Below are positions 34,383 through 44,992 of a DNA stretch of 64,000 nucleotides, piece after piece (positions within the stretch are counted from its first letter, which is position 1; each line of letters begins with the position of its first letter). The notes under the pieces are model-generated. The model was not told where the DNA came from, searched no databases, and saw only the letters and a program-made list of their open reading frames with translations. Location of the stretch: assembly GCA_019096065.1 (NCBI GenBank), contig JAGUCH010000005.1:4402001-4466000 (forward strand), written 5' to 3'. This stretch comes from Paracyclopina nana. Its lineage: Eukaryota > Arthropoda > Copepoda > Cyclopoida > Cyclopettidae. The position numbers and the translations under genes are program-made.

Positions 34383-37300
34383 GATTTCGCAGCATCGAGG
34401 CTCCGTCATAACAATAGTTTCATCTTGATAAACGGGACTTCCCTCGGATTAGCAGTTGACCTTGCCGAGTGCTGGGTGGCTCCTGAAATTGCGAAAAAAA
34501 ATAGAAATCTTCCCTCGACTGGTTATGGCCACTTTTAAAGCAATTAATTAAGCCTACTATAGCATTAATGTGTGAATTACCAAGCAGCAACAAATGAACA
34601 ATATCGACTCAATCACGTTGACATTTGCCATGTCCTTCATGGTCATTTTTCAAAAGATCAGCATGATTTTCACCCAACTCAGAGGAGTACGACCTTCACT
34701 CTTGAACCTTGGATAAATTGCTAGAGCAACACATTGATTGAAATTCCTACCTGAGATGATACACATCACGATTTCTATCAATAGTGAAAAACGTTGCCAA
34801 AACCGACAGGCCATTTTATGCTGCTATATTATGATGATAGAGCGTGCTAAAAGAATGAACGATGTGTTGTAAAAGTTTTTGCCACAAATTTGGATATACC
34901 ATGCAATTAGGTTTATAGAGCTATTTCTTAGCCAGCACAACTTTATCTGAGTCAAACGATGATGCGATGAGTATAATCATGTTCAAGTAGGGCTCATCAA
35001 AACGCCTACGCCCAATTTCGGCCCAAAAGTGGGTGCGTATATACATCTACCAGTAGATGCATTTGCAGTATGGATGAATTCAAAAGAAAAAAAAACTTCC
35101 GTGGTACGCTCGCGTTTAAAATAGCTACTGCTGGTTAATTTAGGGAGGCCCACGAAATTTATGCACGATACCTTACTGAAATAGTTGGCATGGTCCTTAT
35201 TCCGAATAATTGGCCGGGTATCTTCTTCCTTTGAAACTTGAAGTACCAATTTAGGGCCTTGCACTCATTGCTCGTCTACTAAGATGTACAAGGAAAATTT
35301 AGCATTTCCTAACGGGATCACAGCGTCTTGATTGGTGTGCACGTTAAATGAAAATGGAATTCTCTGCTGTGAGACCACTCTGCGATGGCGTACGTGGAAA
35401 TTACACGCGTGCTGATCGCAGCCAGTTGCGACAATTCGTAACAACAGTCGCCGTCTGGCACTTTTAAATCACAGGGGAAAAAATTAAATTGCCCTCAAAT
35501 ACGAAACGAATAATAGTTGTTGAGCTCTAGGAACTTGAAGTGTAAAGATATATGCTCAAGGAGGAAAAAAGTGTCCAAAAGCATTTATGGTGTTGCGATG
35601 ATTGATGCAACGAATGCCCCTGCAGAGCGAGACGATTAAATTATCTGCTTATCACATATGCATTTTTTATTCAACCAAGATTCTGTCGTGTTTTCCGCCA
35701 AGGACAATCGAATTTTTGGCCTTACTGGCCTTGGCCTTAAAACTTTAATGCGTGATGGTGCATTTTCGGATGTGAATATACCGTTGCAGTATAGATTTCT
35801 GCAACAAAAGTTGCCATTATAGCTCCATGTTTTGCATGCATTGAGGAAGTTTAGTATCAGCTCTTTATCGGAGCTGCACAAACTTGGGCGATTAGCATGT
35901 TTGCATTATCATTGGGGAGCAAACGATTGCCAATATGCTTTTCAGCTACTCAAGCCGAGCTAGCAATTGGGCTTTGCTCACGGTGTAGTTACATTTTTCC
36001 GAATAATGTAAAAAAGATGGCATTAGAAGTAACCTCCGATTCTTTTTCAAAGTCGCTTAAACTAGTTCGTCGCATAATCGTTATCATTTGGCTTTTTGAC
36101 TTTAAAAAACGAAATATTTGGCGTTTTTGTCAAGAAAGTAGAGATTTTCTGCCTTTTCCAGAAAGCTCCACCGTGTATCCAGCTTGTTTTTCTTGCGCAA
36201 ATTGTCCTCCATAGCAAGCAATTATAACTGAATTTGCCCTTAAAATGACTACAAAACAAGATTAAAACTTGCTTTTCAAAAATTAGAAGACTGAAATATT
36301 AGTGAAGTAGTTGAAATATATCAAATCTGGATGCTTTTAAAATTGATCGGAGGTTCAATATTTTTAGATCGGGGCTAGTAGCGGGGCGGGTGGAAACAGA
36401 AACAGATCGAAATTCAATTTTCTGCCCGCTTAGCTTACGCTGCTATTAGCTGGGGTATCATTAGCTCCTCCTGGCGGCAAAAATCATTACTACCAGAGCC
36501 TCCGTGAGCAAAGCCCAATTGCAATATGAAGAAACATAGAATAATAGCAAAAAAAAAATGCTCAATGCAAGCCCATTAATTCTATGTACCTATTCTCGGT
36601 AGTATCTTGTAAATGGAATGAAAAGGAGCTACTCAAATCGAACCTATGATTGCCAAGAAGTTTGTATACGGGCAGCAGTACGTCTTCATCGTAGGCGTCG
36701 CGAGCTCACGCAAGATTCATGCTCGGCAAGCAAATAGGAACAGACAAATCGGGCAAGCACCTTCAAAAAGCGATTTAGTTCCATTTTGCCTACACTCCCG
36801 CAAGCAAGCAAGCAGCCCCTTGGCCAAAAATAGCTTCATTATTCTGGGTGAAAATACTGCAGCGCCCATTGATCTTTCCTAATAGATTCAAGGCCTTCTC
36901 GTTAGTATAAATTGTCACTCCCCTTTATGCTATACAATTTGGCTGATAAAAGAGAAAGCCACGTATATGTGCGGTGTGCCGAAGGTGCCTCTTCCTGCAC
37001 GTACGAAATGTACGCGTATCCATGTGAGTGTGTACACTGAAGCAAGGCTGTCCTCATGGCCAATTCAATACCTTTTAGCAGTTGACATTCTGCGACCATT
37101 GAAGGCAGACTTCGAGGTGTCTGAGAAGTGAATATACACTATTGCATGTCATTCATACTTTCTTATATACCATTACTTTCTTTTCTAGATTCATTATTGG
37201 AAAGTGTGAAAGAGCCGTCGTCGTCGTCCATTGCTGCATGGATTACAGCATACTATATAGGTGCATTATTCTGGAGAGAAGTGCTTACGTGTACTAAGAC

Positions 37301-37497
37301 ACTAACTCTTCTCCCTTTTGGCAAAGCTACCATTCGTGACATGAGCTGAGGAAGATAGCATTGCAATTTATTCCCCACGGTACGTGGTGTGTGCGCTCGG
37401 TTTTCCCCCCTATCATAAAGTCATCGCCGTCGTGTTTTTCCAGTCTTGAGGGAAAGCAGGAGCTACTTCTTCATTGAGTGGAAATATTGATAAAGCA
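34383..37497. other. Intergenic region
   Basis: About 3.1 kb with no gene that I can support. Short ORFs near 35.0, 35.9 and 36.7 kb lack domains, splice partners and consistent composition. A pair of perfect 21-bp inverted repeats at 35963-35983 and 36502-36522 may bound a small element. Confidence 0.35.
35963..36522. repeat. Perfect 21-bp inverted repeats 518 bp apart
   Basis: GCAATTGGGCTTTGCTCACG plus one G at 35963-35983 is repeated in inverse at 36502-36522. The enclosed sequence has no clear ORF, and no convincing target duplication flanks it. It may be a decayed MITE or a local inverted duplication. Confidence 0.5.
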
Positions 37498-39264
37498 ATG
37501 GCCTCTCGGCGCTACTCCACTGCACCGAGGAGGACGGCCATGAAGGCTGCTGCGCCGGCGTCGGACGACATGTACGACTTCAGCGGGGTGGCGAGCGACC
37601 TCGCCATTCTTCGCTCGCAACTTCTGACTCTGCAAGTGGGACCAAAACGAAGCAGCAGTACCTTGCTTTCGGCCAACATGGACGCTAGCAAGACCATAGA
37701 CGAAGAGGAGGAGGAGTGGTATCCTCCAAGTCCTCCAGTGTACGATGTGGCCGAAAAGTTGCTCGAGGTCAACCGAGATTTCGAAAACGACCCCACCTCC
37801 ACCACCCACATTTCAGGCAGGCTACGATGGAAGCCCGAGGCCAATCTCGTGCAGATCAAATGGCTTTATGGCAACGATTGTGATCGGAGTGGGTTCATCA
37901 GTGATGGCACTGAGGACGATGACACCATTTCTAGTGACGAGTGTGGCGGTGGTGGTTCGTCGCGAGGCTGCCATGGTACTACTCCTAACAATAATAATAG
38001 AGGTGGCCTTGCCTCCCAACTGGCCCAGGAGCTCTCGTTTCGGCTCAATATGTCCTCCGCATCGAGCCTCTTTCCTCCCAAAATGACCCTTCCTGTAATT
38101 GAGGATGCGAGTCCGGTTCCTGAGCAAATTGTGAACGTGGAGTACGAGTACGAGGATGAGGACTTTGAGGAGCCAAGCATCGCTGATGAGGCCTCAGTGA
38201 GGTCGCCATCTCACGATATCGTCACACAAATGGAGGCTCAACCTGCCTTGCTGGACGAGTTGTCCTCGGAGTCATCCGAGTCCTGCATGACTACCATGAC
38301 GACGATTAAGAAATCCAGTGCCATCAATAAGGCGGCCGAACAAACAAAGACCATACTACTTGAAACGAACAATAACCTGAGTAGCAGTGAGGAGAGCAGG
38401 CCAAGTAGGCCAAGGACTAAGACCACAGTGATTCGGACTCATGCCAATGCCCTGACTACGGCAGAAATTGACTCGCAGCACGTGCGGTCATCATCGCTGC
38501 CGAATCGCAATCATTTGCAACATCGTCGGCACAGCTGCGGTGGCGGTGACAAAGTCAATATCAATAATAATGAAGACGTAATAGTAGTGTCAAATTCGAA
38601 GCCACCGATCCGAGGGGGGAGAAAGTCCACAACGACGACTTCTTCTTCCAAAGGGAGTCATGCAACAATCAAAGTTACTCACAGTAGCAATAATAACAGC
38701 AGTAATAGCTGTAGCAGCAGCGAAGAGGGTAATACTAGCTCGTCCTCAAACAACCACCACCCCTCTTCAGTGCGATTCCGTAGCTCTAGCTTGCAGCCTA
38801 CTGCAAAAAGTCGACTGATGGACTCGGCACCAGCAGCGAAGAAGCCTCCACCAGCACGCAACGTGATTATGGCTCCTCCAATAAGGGAAAGTAGGACAAA
38901 AACGAACAAGTCTTCTGTTTACTTGAACGGCAACCCAGGGGTGGTGGTGAATGGAAATGCATCGCGACCCAGGCTGCTCCAGAGGAAAATCAGCCGGAAT
39001 TCAATCTCATCCAACTCTTCAGTGTCCAGCCAAACGACCGAGGACAGCCTCGTCACTTTGGGAACGTCCTCATCAAATTCTGTGAATGCGAGGAGGTCCA
39101 GGCCACCACTCATCCACCACCAACACCCGAGTGTTGTAGCTGATGTGATTAGTCCTAGTGACACGGACAGCCCTTACTTTACTCAGTGGAAATTGAGGAA
39201 ACGAGAAGAAAAGAAGTTGCGACAACGTCGCTCCTTCCTCGAGCAGCAAATGCGACGGCATTGA
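37498..39264 (+). CDS. Uncharacterised low-complexity protein, single exon
   Basis: A 588-codon uninterrupted ORF, far longer than expected by chance at this composition. The start is the ATG at 37498 (MASRRYSTAPRR). I do not recognise a domain. The N-terminal 120 residues look the most ordered (YDFSGVASDLAILRSQLLTL, EEEEEWYPPSPPVYDVAEKL and SGRLRWKPEANLVQIKWLYG). The middle is rich in Ser, Asn, Thr and acidic runs, probably disordered. The C-terminus is basic and helical (WKLRKREEKKLRQRRSFLEQ). No signal peptide or TM segment. It could be a cytoskeletal or scaffold protein, but there is no direct evidence. GC content is higher than in the flanks, supporting coding status. Confidence 0.7.
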   Translation: MASRRYSTAPRRTAMKAAAPASDDMYDFSGVASDLAILRSQLLTLQVGPKRSSSTLLSANMDASKTIDEEEEEWYPPSPPVYDVAEKLLEVNRDFENDPTSTTHISGRLRWKPEANLVQIKWLYGNDCDRSGFISDGTEDDDTISSDECGGGGSSRGCHGTTPNNNNRGGLASQLAQELSFRLNMSSASSLFPPKMTLPVIEDASPVPEQIVNVEYEYEDEDFEEPSIADEASVRSPSHDIVTQMEAQPALLDELSSESSESCMTTMTTIKKSSAINKAAEQTKTILLETNNNLSSSEESRPSRPRTKTTVIRTHANALTTAEIDSQHVRSSSLPNRNHLQHRRHSCGGGDKVNINNNEDVIVVSNSKPPIRGGRKSTTTTSSSKGSHATIKVTHSSNNNSSNSCSSSEEGNTSSSSNNHHPSSVRFRSSSLQPTAKSRLMDSAPAAKKPPPARNVIMAPPIRESRTKTNKSSVYLNGNPGVVVNGNASRPRLLQRKISRNSISSNSSVSSQTTEDSLVTLGTSSSNSVNARRSRPPLIHHQHPSVVADVISPSDTDSPYFTQWKLRKREEKKLRQRRSFLEQQMRRH

Positions 39265-41055
39265 TTAACTCTTAATCATGATAAACTATGATACGTGAGG
39301 CTACTAACAAACAAAACTGATTATTCGCACAAAACAATATGTTGAAAACTGTGTAATGAATGTGGACAATACTAGGAATAACACACTATTTGCCAATACT
39401 ATCTTACGTTATAGTGCTCGCGCAGGTTGGGTGACCCAAAATGAGATTCTTCCGCTACTTAATTCTATTCTTGGCTTTGTACTTCACCTTTTTGGAATTG
39501 CGTGATATTAAGGACCTCTTTTTTAAGGCGGCCAGTATTTGTCAACAGTTCTTGTTATTTACAATATCGGAAAAAGCACAGAATAGGAAAAATATTCCGT
39601 GATTGGTTTCCTCTTAACAAAATGCCTCAAATAAAGGTAGGAAATTCAACGCATTCGCACCTTCTTCTCCTGGTTTTTAATGATTTCCGTCGTGCAAGCA
39701 CAATATTAGGTCATCGCAAAGTGTAATAAAGCTAGAATAGGTCATGTAGTTTTTTAGGGCGTGGACAGGTAAGCAAGTTTCAGATTAACAAACTTATTCC
39801 ACGTTGTCTTGAGGCTGGGGCGTGGAGCTTTGCATATACGGCCAAATTAATTTTCTTCCGCCCGTAAAACAAGGAGGTGTAAACTAATAAATACTTTGCC
39901 CTCAAACTTCTCCAAGATAAATTGTAAAACTACAATAATTACGACCTTCTCATTGAAGCACTTTCAAAACTTCTTGAAGTAGTTACACGCATGTCTGCAA
40001 TCAAGAAAAGCTTGCTTTTTTGCTTGGCGACCATCATACGCACTATAAAGACAATTATGTACAAGTTGCATGAAGTTTTTAATAGGCAAAAAGTCTATTA
40101 TAGCTGTCTTTGTTCCGTCTCCTAAAAACCTTATAGCCAAGAAAAAGTATATGTAAGATACTTATTTAGGACGTTTCCCCACGAAATGTCTGCTCTGTAT
40201 ACATACATATGTGTGAAGATTTGTTGGCACAAATGCCCGAATGCTGACTCATTATGTAAAACAGAAATCAAATTGCGGTCCAAATTCCCTCCTACAAACG
40301 TCCGCCATGGTACTTTTTGATTTACTCTGGCCGATGACGTAATGAGAGCAGCTTGGACCACCATGCGCATCTGAAAAAATGCTGCCATACGGGAGCAATT
40401 GTGCGCAAAAATTGTCATCACGACTCCGCGATTGCGAAGACGACCACAATAGCGTGGTGTGGAGCACGTTGCTGCATATAATGGCGCCTTCTTGCCATAT
40501 ATGAAGTGTAATTTCAGATATAGAGAGTCCGATGGCGCCAGCTTTTCTTTAGTCTCATAAGGAATAAAGACGCATGCCAACAAGCCCTGCCATCAGATAC
40601 GTAGAATATGCTGGGAGGAAGAAAACCTACTAGGAGAGTGCATAAAAAGAGCTACTACGACGCAAAAACGAGCTCTACACACACATGCATAGCATATTCT
40701 ATGCAGCATTATAGGAGTGCCCACATACACTGGATTCAGAAGAAAAAATTGCCATCGCAGCACTTCCACGCAACTATGAGGTGTAATGAATTCGCGTAAG
40801 TCGCAGAATTGTACGTTGCGGCCATATATCCATAAAACGGGCATTTTTCTGCGATGGCGTTCCAGCCGCATCCCACGCCGCTTGGAAAAAAGGCCGCCCA
40901 CGTGTTTTGTGGGAGAATGTGACGCGAGATCTCCTCGTCGTCGCCCTCTCGCTGGCCTTAGAAAAAAAGAAAATGAGCGTGAGCCGATTTTTCTTGGGCC
41001 CCTCGAGGATCATCGCCAGTTGCGAGAGGCCCCTCGAACCGAGCGCACATCCATC
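39265..41055. other. Intergenic region
   Basis: AT-rich up to about 40.8 kb, then GC-rich. The frame of the downstream ORF is open from 40786 (ATG), but composition and start context favour the ATG at 41056. Minus-strand ORFs at 40131-40901 show no domain and are not supported. Confidence 0.3.
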
Positions 41056-41673
41056 ATGTATTCTTCCTCTTCGACGTCATCGTCGTCGTCCACGACGTCG
41101 TCCACGACCATGACGAAGTACAACAGACACCATCATTCCACGGCCTTGCAATCGCTCGTACGCACCAAGTGCTGGAGCATCGCGCCATTGTGGAAGTTTG
41201 TCACGTACGAGCTAGAGCAACAGGGACCCATTTCCAAAGGCCTCCAGAGGTCGGCCTCGGTCAGAGCAAACGCCAAAAAGCCAAGAAGAGCCTCCTTGCA
41301 GCAGCAGCAGCAGGAAAACGACCCCGCCATGCTGAGGGGCCTCGAGGGTAGGCCCACGGGAGGCCGAAAAGTGCCCATTTTGTCCAAACCTCACCCGCAC
41401 CAAAGCCTCAAGCTGGTCAATCATCAGCAGCCTTCCAGGCAGCCTCTGCAACAGGCCAACAGAATCAATGATGCTGTGGTGGGATTGCCTCCCAAGATTC
41501 CAAAGCCTTCCACGACTTCTTCGCAAATCAGCATCGAGGTGCCAAATAATGATGACAACAATGAGTGGAAGCCCTGTGGTGTCCTCAAAAAGCCTGGTAG
41601 CTACAGAGGCCACGCCAGCCTCAAGAAAGTGGCCTTTTTGGAGAACACCGAGTTGAACCGCAGCACATTATGA
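41056..41673 (+). CDS. Uncharacterised Ser/Gln-rich protein
   Basis: An ORF of 205 codons from the ATG at 41056; an in-frame ATG at 40786 would give 295. It opens with a poly-Ser/Thr run, then a more ordered segment (LQSLVRTKCWSIAPLWKFVT), a Gln tract and a Pro-rich part. It closes with PCGVLKKPGSYRGHASLKKV followed by AFLENTELN. KKVAF fits the RVxF-type consensus for docking to protein phosphatase 1, which is only suggestive. No family recognised. GC-rich relative to its flanks and on the same strand as the unrecognised gene at 37498. Confidence 0.5.
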   Translation: MYSSSSTSSSSSTTSSTTMTKYNRHHHSTALQSLVRTKCWSIAPLWKFVTYELEQQGPISKGLQRSASVRANAKKPRRASLQQQQQENDPAMLRGLEGRPTGGRKVPILSKPHPHQSLKLVNHQQPSRQPLQQANRINDAVVGLPPKIPKPSTTSSQISIEVPNNDDNNEWKPCGVLKKPGSYRGHASLKKVAFLENTELNRSTL

Positions 41674-42740
41674 GCGAAGCTTGCTCGCAAAGAAACAGAA
41701 TGCTACATTTTTCGTATATGCTCTACTATATAGAGTACTTGTACTCTTCATGATTTTCTTATTGTGTATAAAATTGTACAAATTATCATATCTGCTTTTC
41801 TTGTGGAAACCAAAAACTTGCGGTTTGTGAGCACGTACGCGCGCGCATCTTCCGAGATAAATGGCAATAAAAAAGTTGGCTCATGAATTTTCTCGCCCAT
41901 CAATCTTTCGTCTTCACGAGGCCCTCCACTGCAGGAAGTTGAGAATAAGATTCCATTTATAGACGTTGAAGCTTGTTTGATGATAGATGACTCATATTGC
42001 ATAGCAACCCAGGATGGCGAGCCAAAAAACCACGTTCTTTTTGTTCTTCCTTGGCTTTTTTCCCCCTCGCTGAGAGCATATCAATGTTCCTGGACTTTGA
42101 ACCACCATTATCGTCATCATCATCGCAATCATCTAGGAGGTGCCTGTTTGCCATCAAGCAAAAATGTACTGCCACCACCACCACAAGGACAAAAGGAAAA
42201 TATGGGCCTAGGGCATTTTCATTTTTTAATACACACGCAAACTTCATTTTATGAGCAGTTCTCATTGAAATGCGTGGGTGTCGCACACAAAGTATAAGGC
42301 CATGCTAATGCTTTCCATTGTGTGTAGAAACTTTAGCTCTAACGGTCTCGAGCATCCTCTGTCAAAGCGCAAAAAATGCCCATTGAAAAAATTGCCTTTC
42401 AATTTACTATTCATCATATAAGAAAACTCTCTCATCTTATCAGCTAATATCAGCATAGCAGACGGAAATGTTGCCGCCCCAGTTAAAACATGCGGTTAAT
42501 TTGTCTTCAGGAAACACGCACAGGATATTACGCCTCAAGTCAGGTTTTGCATTATAGGGTGGCTTAAAAAAAGAGAACTGGATAAGAGTAGCCAAAGTTT
42601 TTTTGACGCAAAGCTAATCAAGGCTACTATGAAACTTGTTCTTTTAAAAGAGAAGTAGCATCTCGCTTGACTTGATTGTCAACAGTAGTTACTGAACTAC
42701 CGTGCGACAGAGATACCGAATTTTTCTTTCTTCGAGCAAT
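41674..42740. other. Intergenic region upstream of UPB1
   Basis: No supported gene. Overlapping ORFs on both strands near 41.75-42.3 kb have no domain and conflicting frames; a short imperfect CAT/CAC-rich run lies near 42110-42185. AT-rich from 42.3 kb. Confidence 0.35.
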
Positions 42741-44220
42741 ATGGCTGCAAAAACAATTGAGGCTACCAAAGAGGTATCCAGCCTTGAACATATCTTGGAA
42801 ACTCATTTGCCCGAAAGGGAGTTGGCAGAGGTTAAACGGATTCTGTACGGCCGCCAACTCGAGTAAGACTGAATTAGTATCTTTTAAAAGCGCATTGCAT
42901 TTTTAAAGAAAGTTTTTGTTTTCAGGAGCCTTTCGCTTGATGCCAAAGCAGAGGAAATTGCCAGGGAGAACGGCTTTGAGTTGGCGGGGTACAAATTTGG
43001 GGCCGAATTAGAGGACACTAGGTCGCCGAGAATTACACGAGTTGGCCTCGTGCAAAATCAGATCGTGAAGCCGACTTCAGCTCCTGTCAACGTGCAACGC
43101 GACGCTCTGTTCGAAAAGATGAAAGGCGTCCTTGAGGCTGCTGCTTCTGCAAAAGTCAACGTGGTCTGCTTTCAAGAAGCCTGGAGTAATGAAAGAAAGT
43201 TTTAGCTTTTTCCCATGATGATAGCTCTTGCGTATTTTCAGCCATGCCTTTCGCTTTTTGCACAAGGGAAAAGAAGAAATGGTGCGAATTTGCTGAGTCT
43301 GCCGAAACGGGTCCAAGCACCAAATTTTTGTCCTATGTAGAGCTTACTTTTTCACTCAGGCTTGAGCAGGAAATTCATCTAAAAAATATCTTTGTAGTAC
43401 GCCAAGCTGTATGATATGGTCATCATCTCGCCCATTTTGGAGCGAGACGAAAGCGACATCATTTGGAACACTGCCGTAGTCATCTCCAATTCGGGCAAGG
43501 TCATGGGAAAATCCAGGAAAAACCATATCCCGAGGGTGGGAGACTTTAACGAGTCGACCTACTACATGGAGGGCAACACTGGTCACCAAGTCTTTGATAC
43601 CAAATTTGGAAAGATTGCAATCAACATTTGCTATGGCAGACACATCCCTTTGAACTGGCTTTTGTACGGGTTAAACGGGGCGGAAATCGTCTTTAACCCA
43701 TCTGCCACTGTGGGGGCTCTGAGCGAGCCTCTTTGGCCCATCGAGGCACGCTGTGCAGCTATTGCTAATAGTTACTTTGCATGTGCCATTAATAGGATTG
43801 GAAGTGAGTCCTTCCCAAACGAGTTCACCTCTGCAGATGGGAAACCAGCCCATAAGGACTTTGGCCACTTTTATGGCTCAAGTTACGTATCTGCTCCCGA
43901 TGGTAGTCGTACTCCAGTATGTGTTATTGATGTTTTTCTCAAGGAAGCGCCATTTTGTCAGTTTTGCCTTATTTTTAGGGCTTGTCTCGCCTTCGTGATG
44001 GATTGATGGTGGCCGAACTGGATTTGAACCTATGCCGACAGGTCAAAGACAAATGGTGCTTTCAGGTAATAGTAATTCGCGTCAACTTTTTTAAGATGAA
44101 TCGTGGCTCACAACTAATTCGGCTACATAGATGAACCAACGCCTTGACATGTACCGCGACGAGATCACGGAGATCTGTAAACCGAGCTGGAAGCCGAACG
44201 TGGTTCGAGAGCAAGAATAA
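42741..44220 (+). CDS. UPB1: Beta-ureidopropionase
   Basis: Cytosolic third enzyme of reductive pyrimidine catabolism, hydrolysing N-carbamoyl-beta-alanine to beta-alanine, CO2 and NH3. Exons: 42741-42862, 42926-43185, 43242-43336, 43398-43916, 43979-44065 and 44131-44220, giving 390 aa against 384 in humans. The N-terminal helical arm ([15 protein letters not shown]) and [14 protein letters not shown] precede the nitrilase fold. Catalytic Glu is in SPILERDES, Lys in [15 protein letters not shown] and Cys in [13 protein letters not shown], so the triad is intact. [22 protein letters not shown] and FYGSSYV are family-typical. Beta-alanine supply for cuticle N-beta-alanyldopamine is a possible arthropod role. 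Confidence 0.96.
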
Positions 44221-44282
44221 TGAACGTTTATTCTTTCATCCTATATACATAGTAGAGGAGCTTTACATATATGAAGTCACTA

Positions 44283-44501
44283 CTACTCGGTTTGAGTGTC
44301 GTTATGGGGCCGGTCATGTGCCTTGTCGTTCAGGTCAACCATATACCATGTGAAAATAAACAGACCGAGCAAAAAGATGACAAAAAATATCAGTCTGTGC
44401 AGGAGTGAAGCGATTCTTGATCTCCAGAAGAAGCAAAAGCAGTCGTTTTCTCCATCATCCACCGTGGTGATGATAGACTCGTAGTTGCGTCTTCTAGGCA
44501 T
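44283..44501 (-). CDS. Small single-pass membrane protein ORF
   Basis: A 72-codon ORF from an ATG at 44501. The N-terminus is basic and polar (MPRRRNYESIITTVDDGEND), followed by CFCFFWRSR, one strong hydrophobic helix LIFFVIFLLGLFIFTWYMV, and a short polar tail. It ends 62 bp from the UPB1 stop, convergent. No family recognised. The organisation resembles small tail-anchored or single-pass proteins, but it could be chance in AT-rich DNA. Confidence 0.4.
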   Translation of the reverse strand: MPRRRNYESIITTVDDGENDCFCFFWRSRIASLLHRLIFFVIFLLGLFIFTWYMVDLNDKAHDRPHNDTQTE

Positions 44502-44992
44502 TTTCCACTCAGTAGTTTTTCAAGATATATCTGCGTTCTCCGCTTCCTTGTTTACCTTTTGTAACTGCGATCAATAAACAAATGAGCGCACGGGTCACGA
44601 CAGCTGCTGTACTGTACCGCCGCACTTCCAAGGGTTGCACAGAAGGTTAAAAGTAGCGAAAAACTCGCGCGATAACTTTTCACTAGTTTTTTCCGCGAAA
44701 TCAAAGTGCCAGCTGACATAGCTCCGCCAATCACTAGGGATGACGTAATTGTGACGTAGGCAAATGCTGAGAATGTAAACAAAGATCTGTCAAACGAATC
44801 AGAAGAAGTGCCAAGATATGGAATCTTGATTAGCTTATACAGAAGTTACATTTTTGTTATGGTTGCTGTGTTGATTAAAGAGAATAAAGCTTAATTTTAT
44901 GAATTCATTTTTGTTAGCTGTTCAATCCTATTTTTGGCGCCAACTTTTCATTGCCATATGACTTGCAAGTTTTGCCTGTTACATTTTCCAAT
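44502..44992. other. Intergenic region upstream of the Transib-like gene
   Basis: AT-rich from about 44.8 kb. I looked for a Transib/RSS-type terminus (CACWRTG heptamer) and found no convincing one close to the gene; CACCGTG at 44459-44465 is the nearest weak match and lies in the neighbouring small ORF. Confidence 0.3.

Noticed and set aside
34983..35264. 93-codon minus-strand ORF
   Set aside because: No domain or splice context, composition like surrounding non-coding DNA.
40131..40901. Two minus-strand ORFs upstream of the Ser/Gln-rich gene
   Set aside because: No recognisable domain, weak starts and conflicting frames on both strands.
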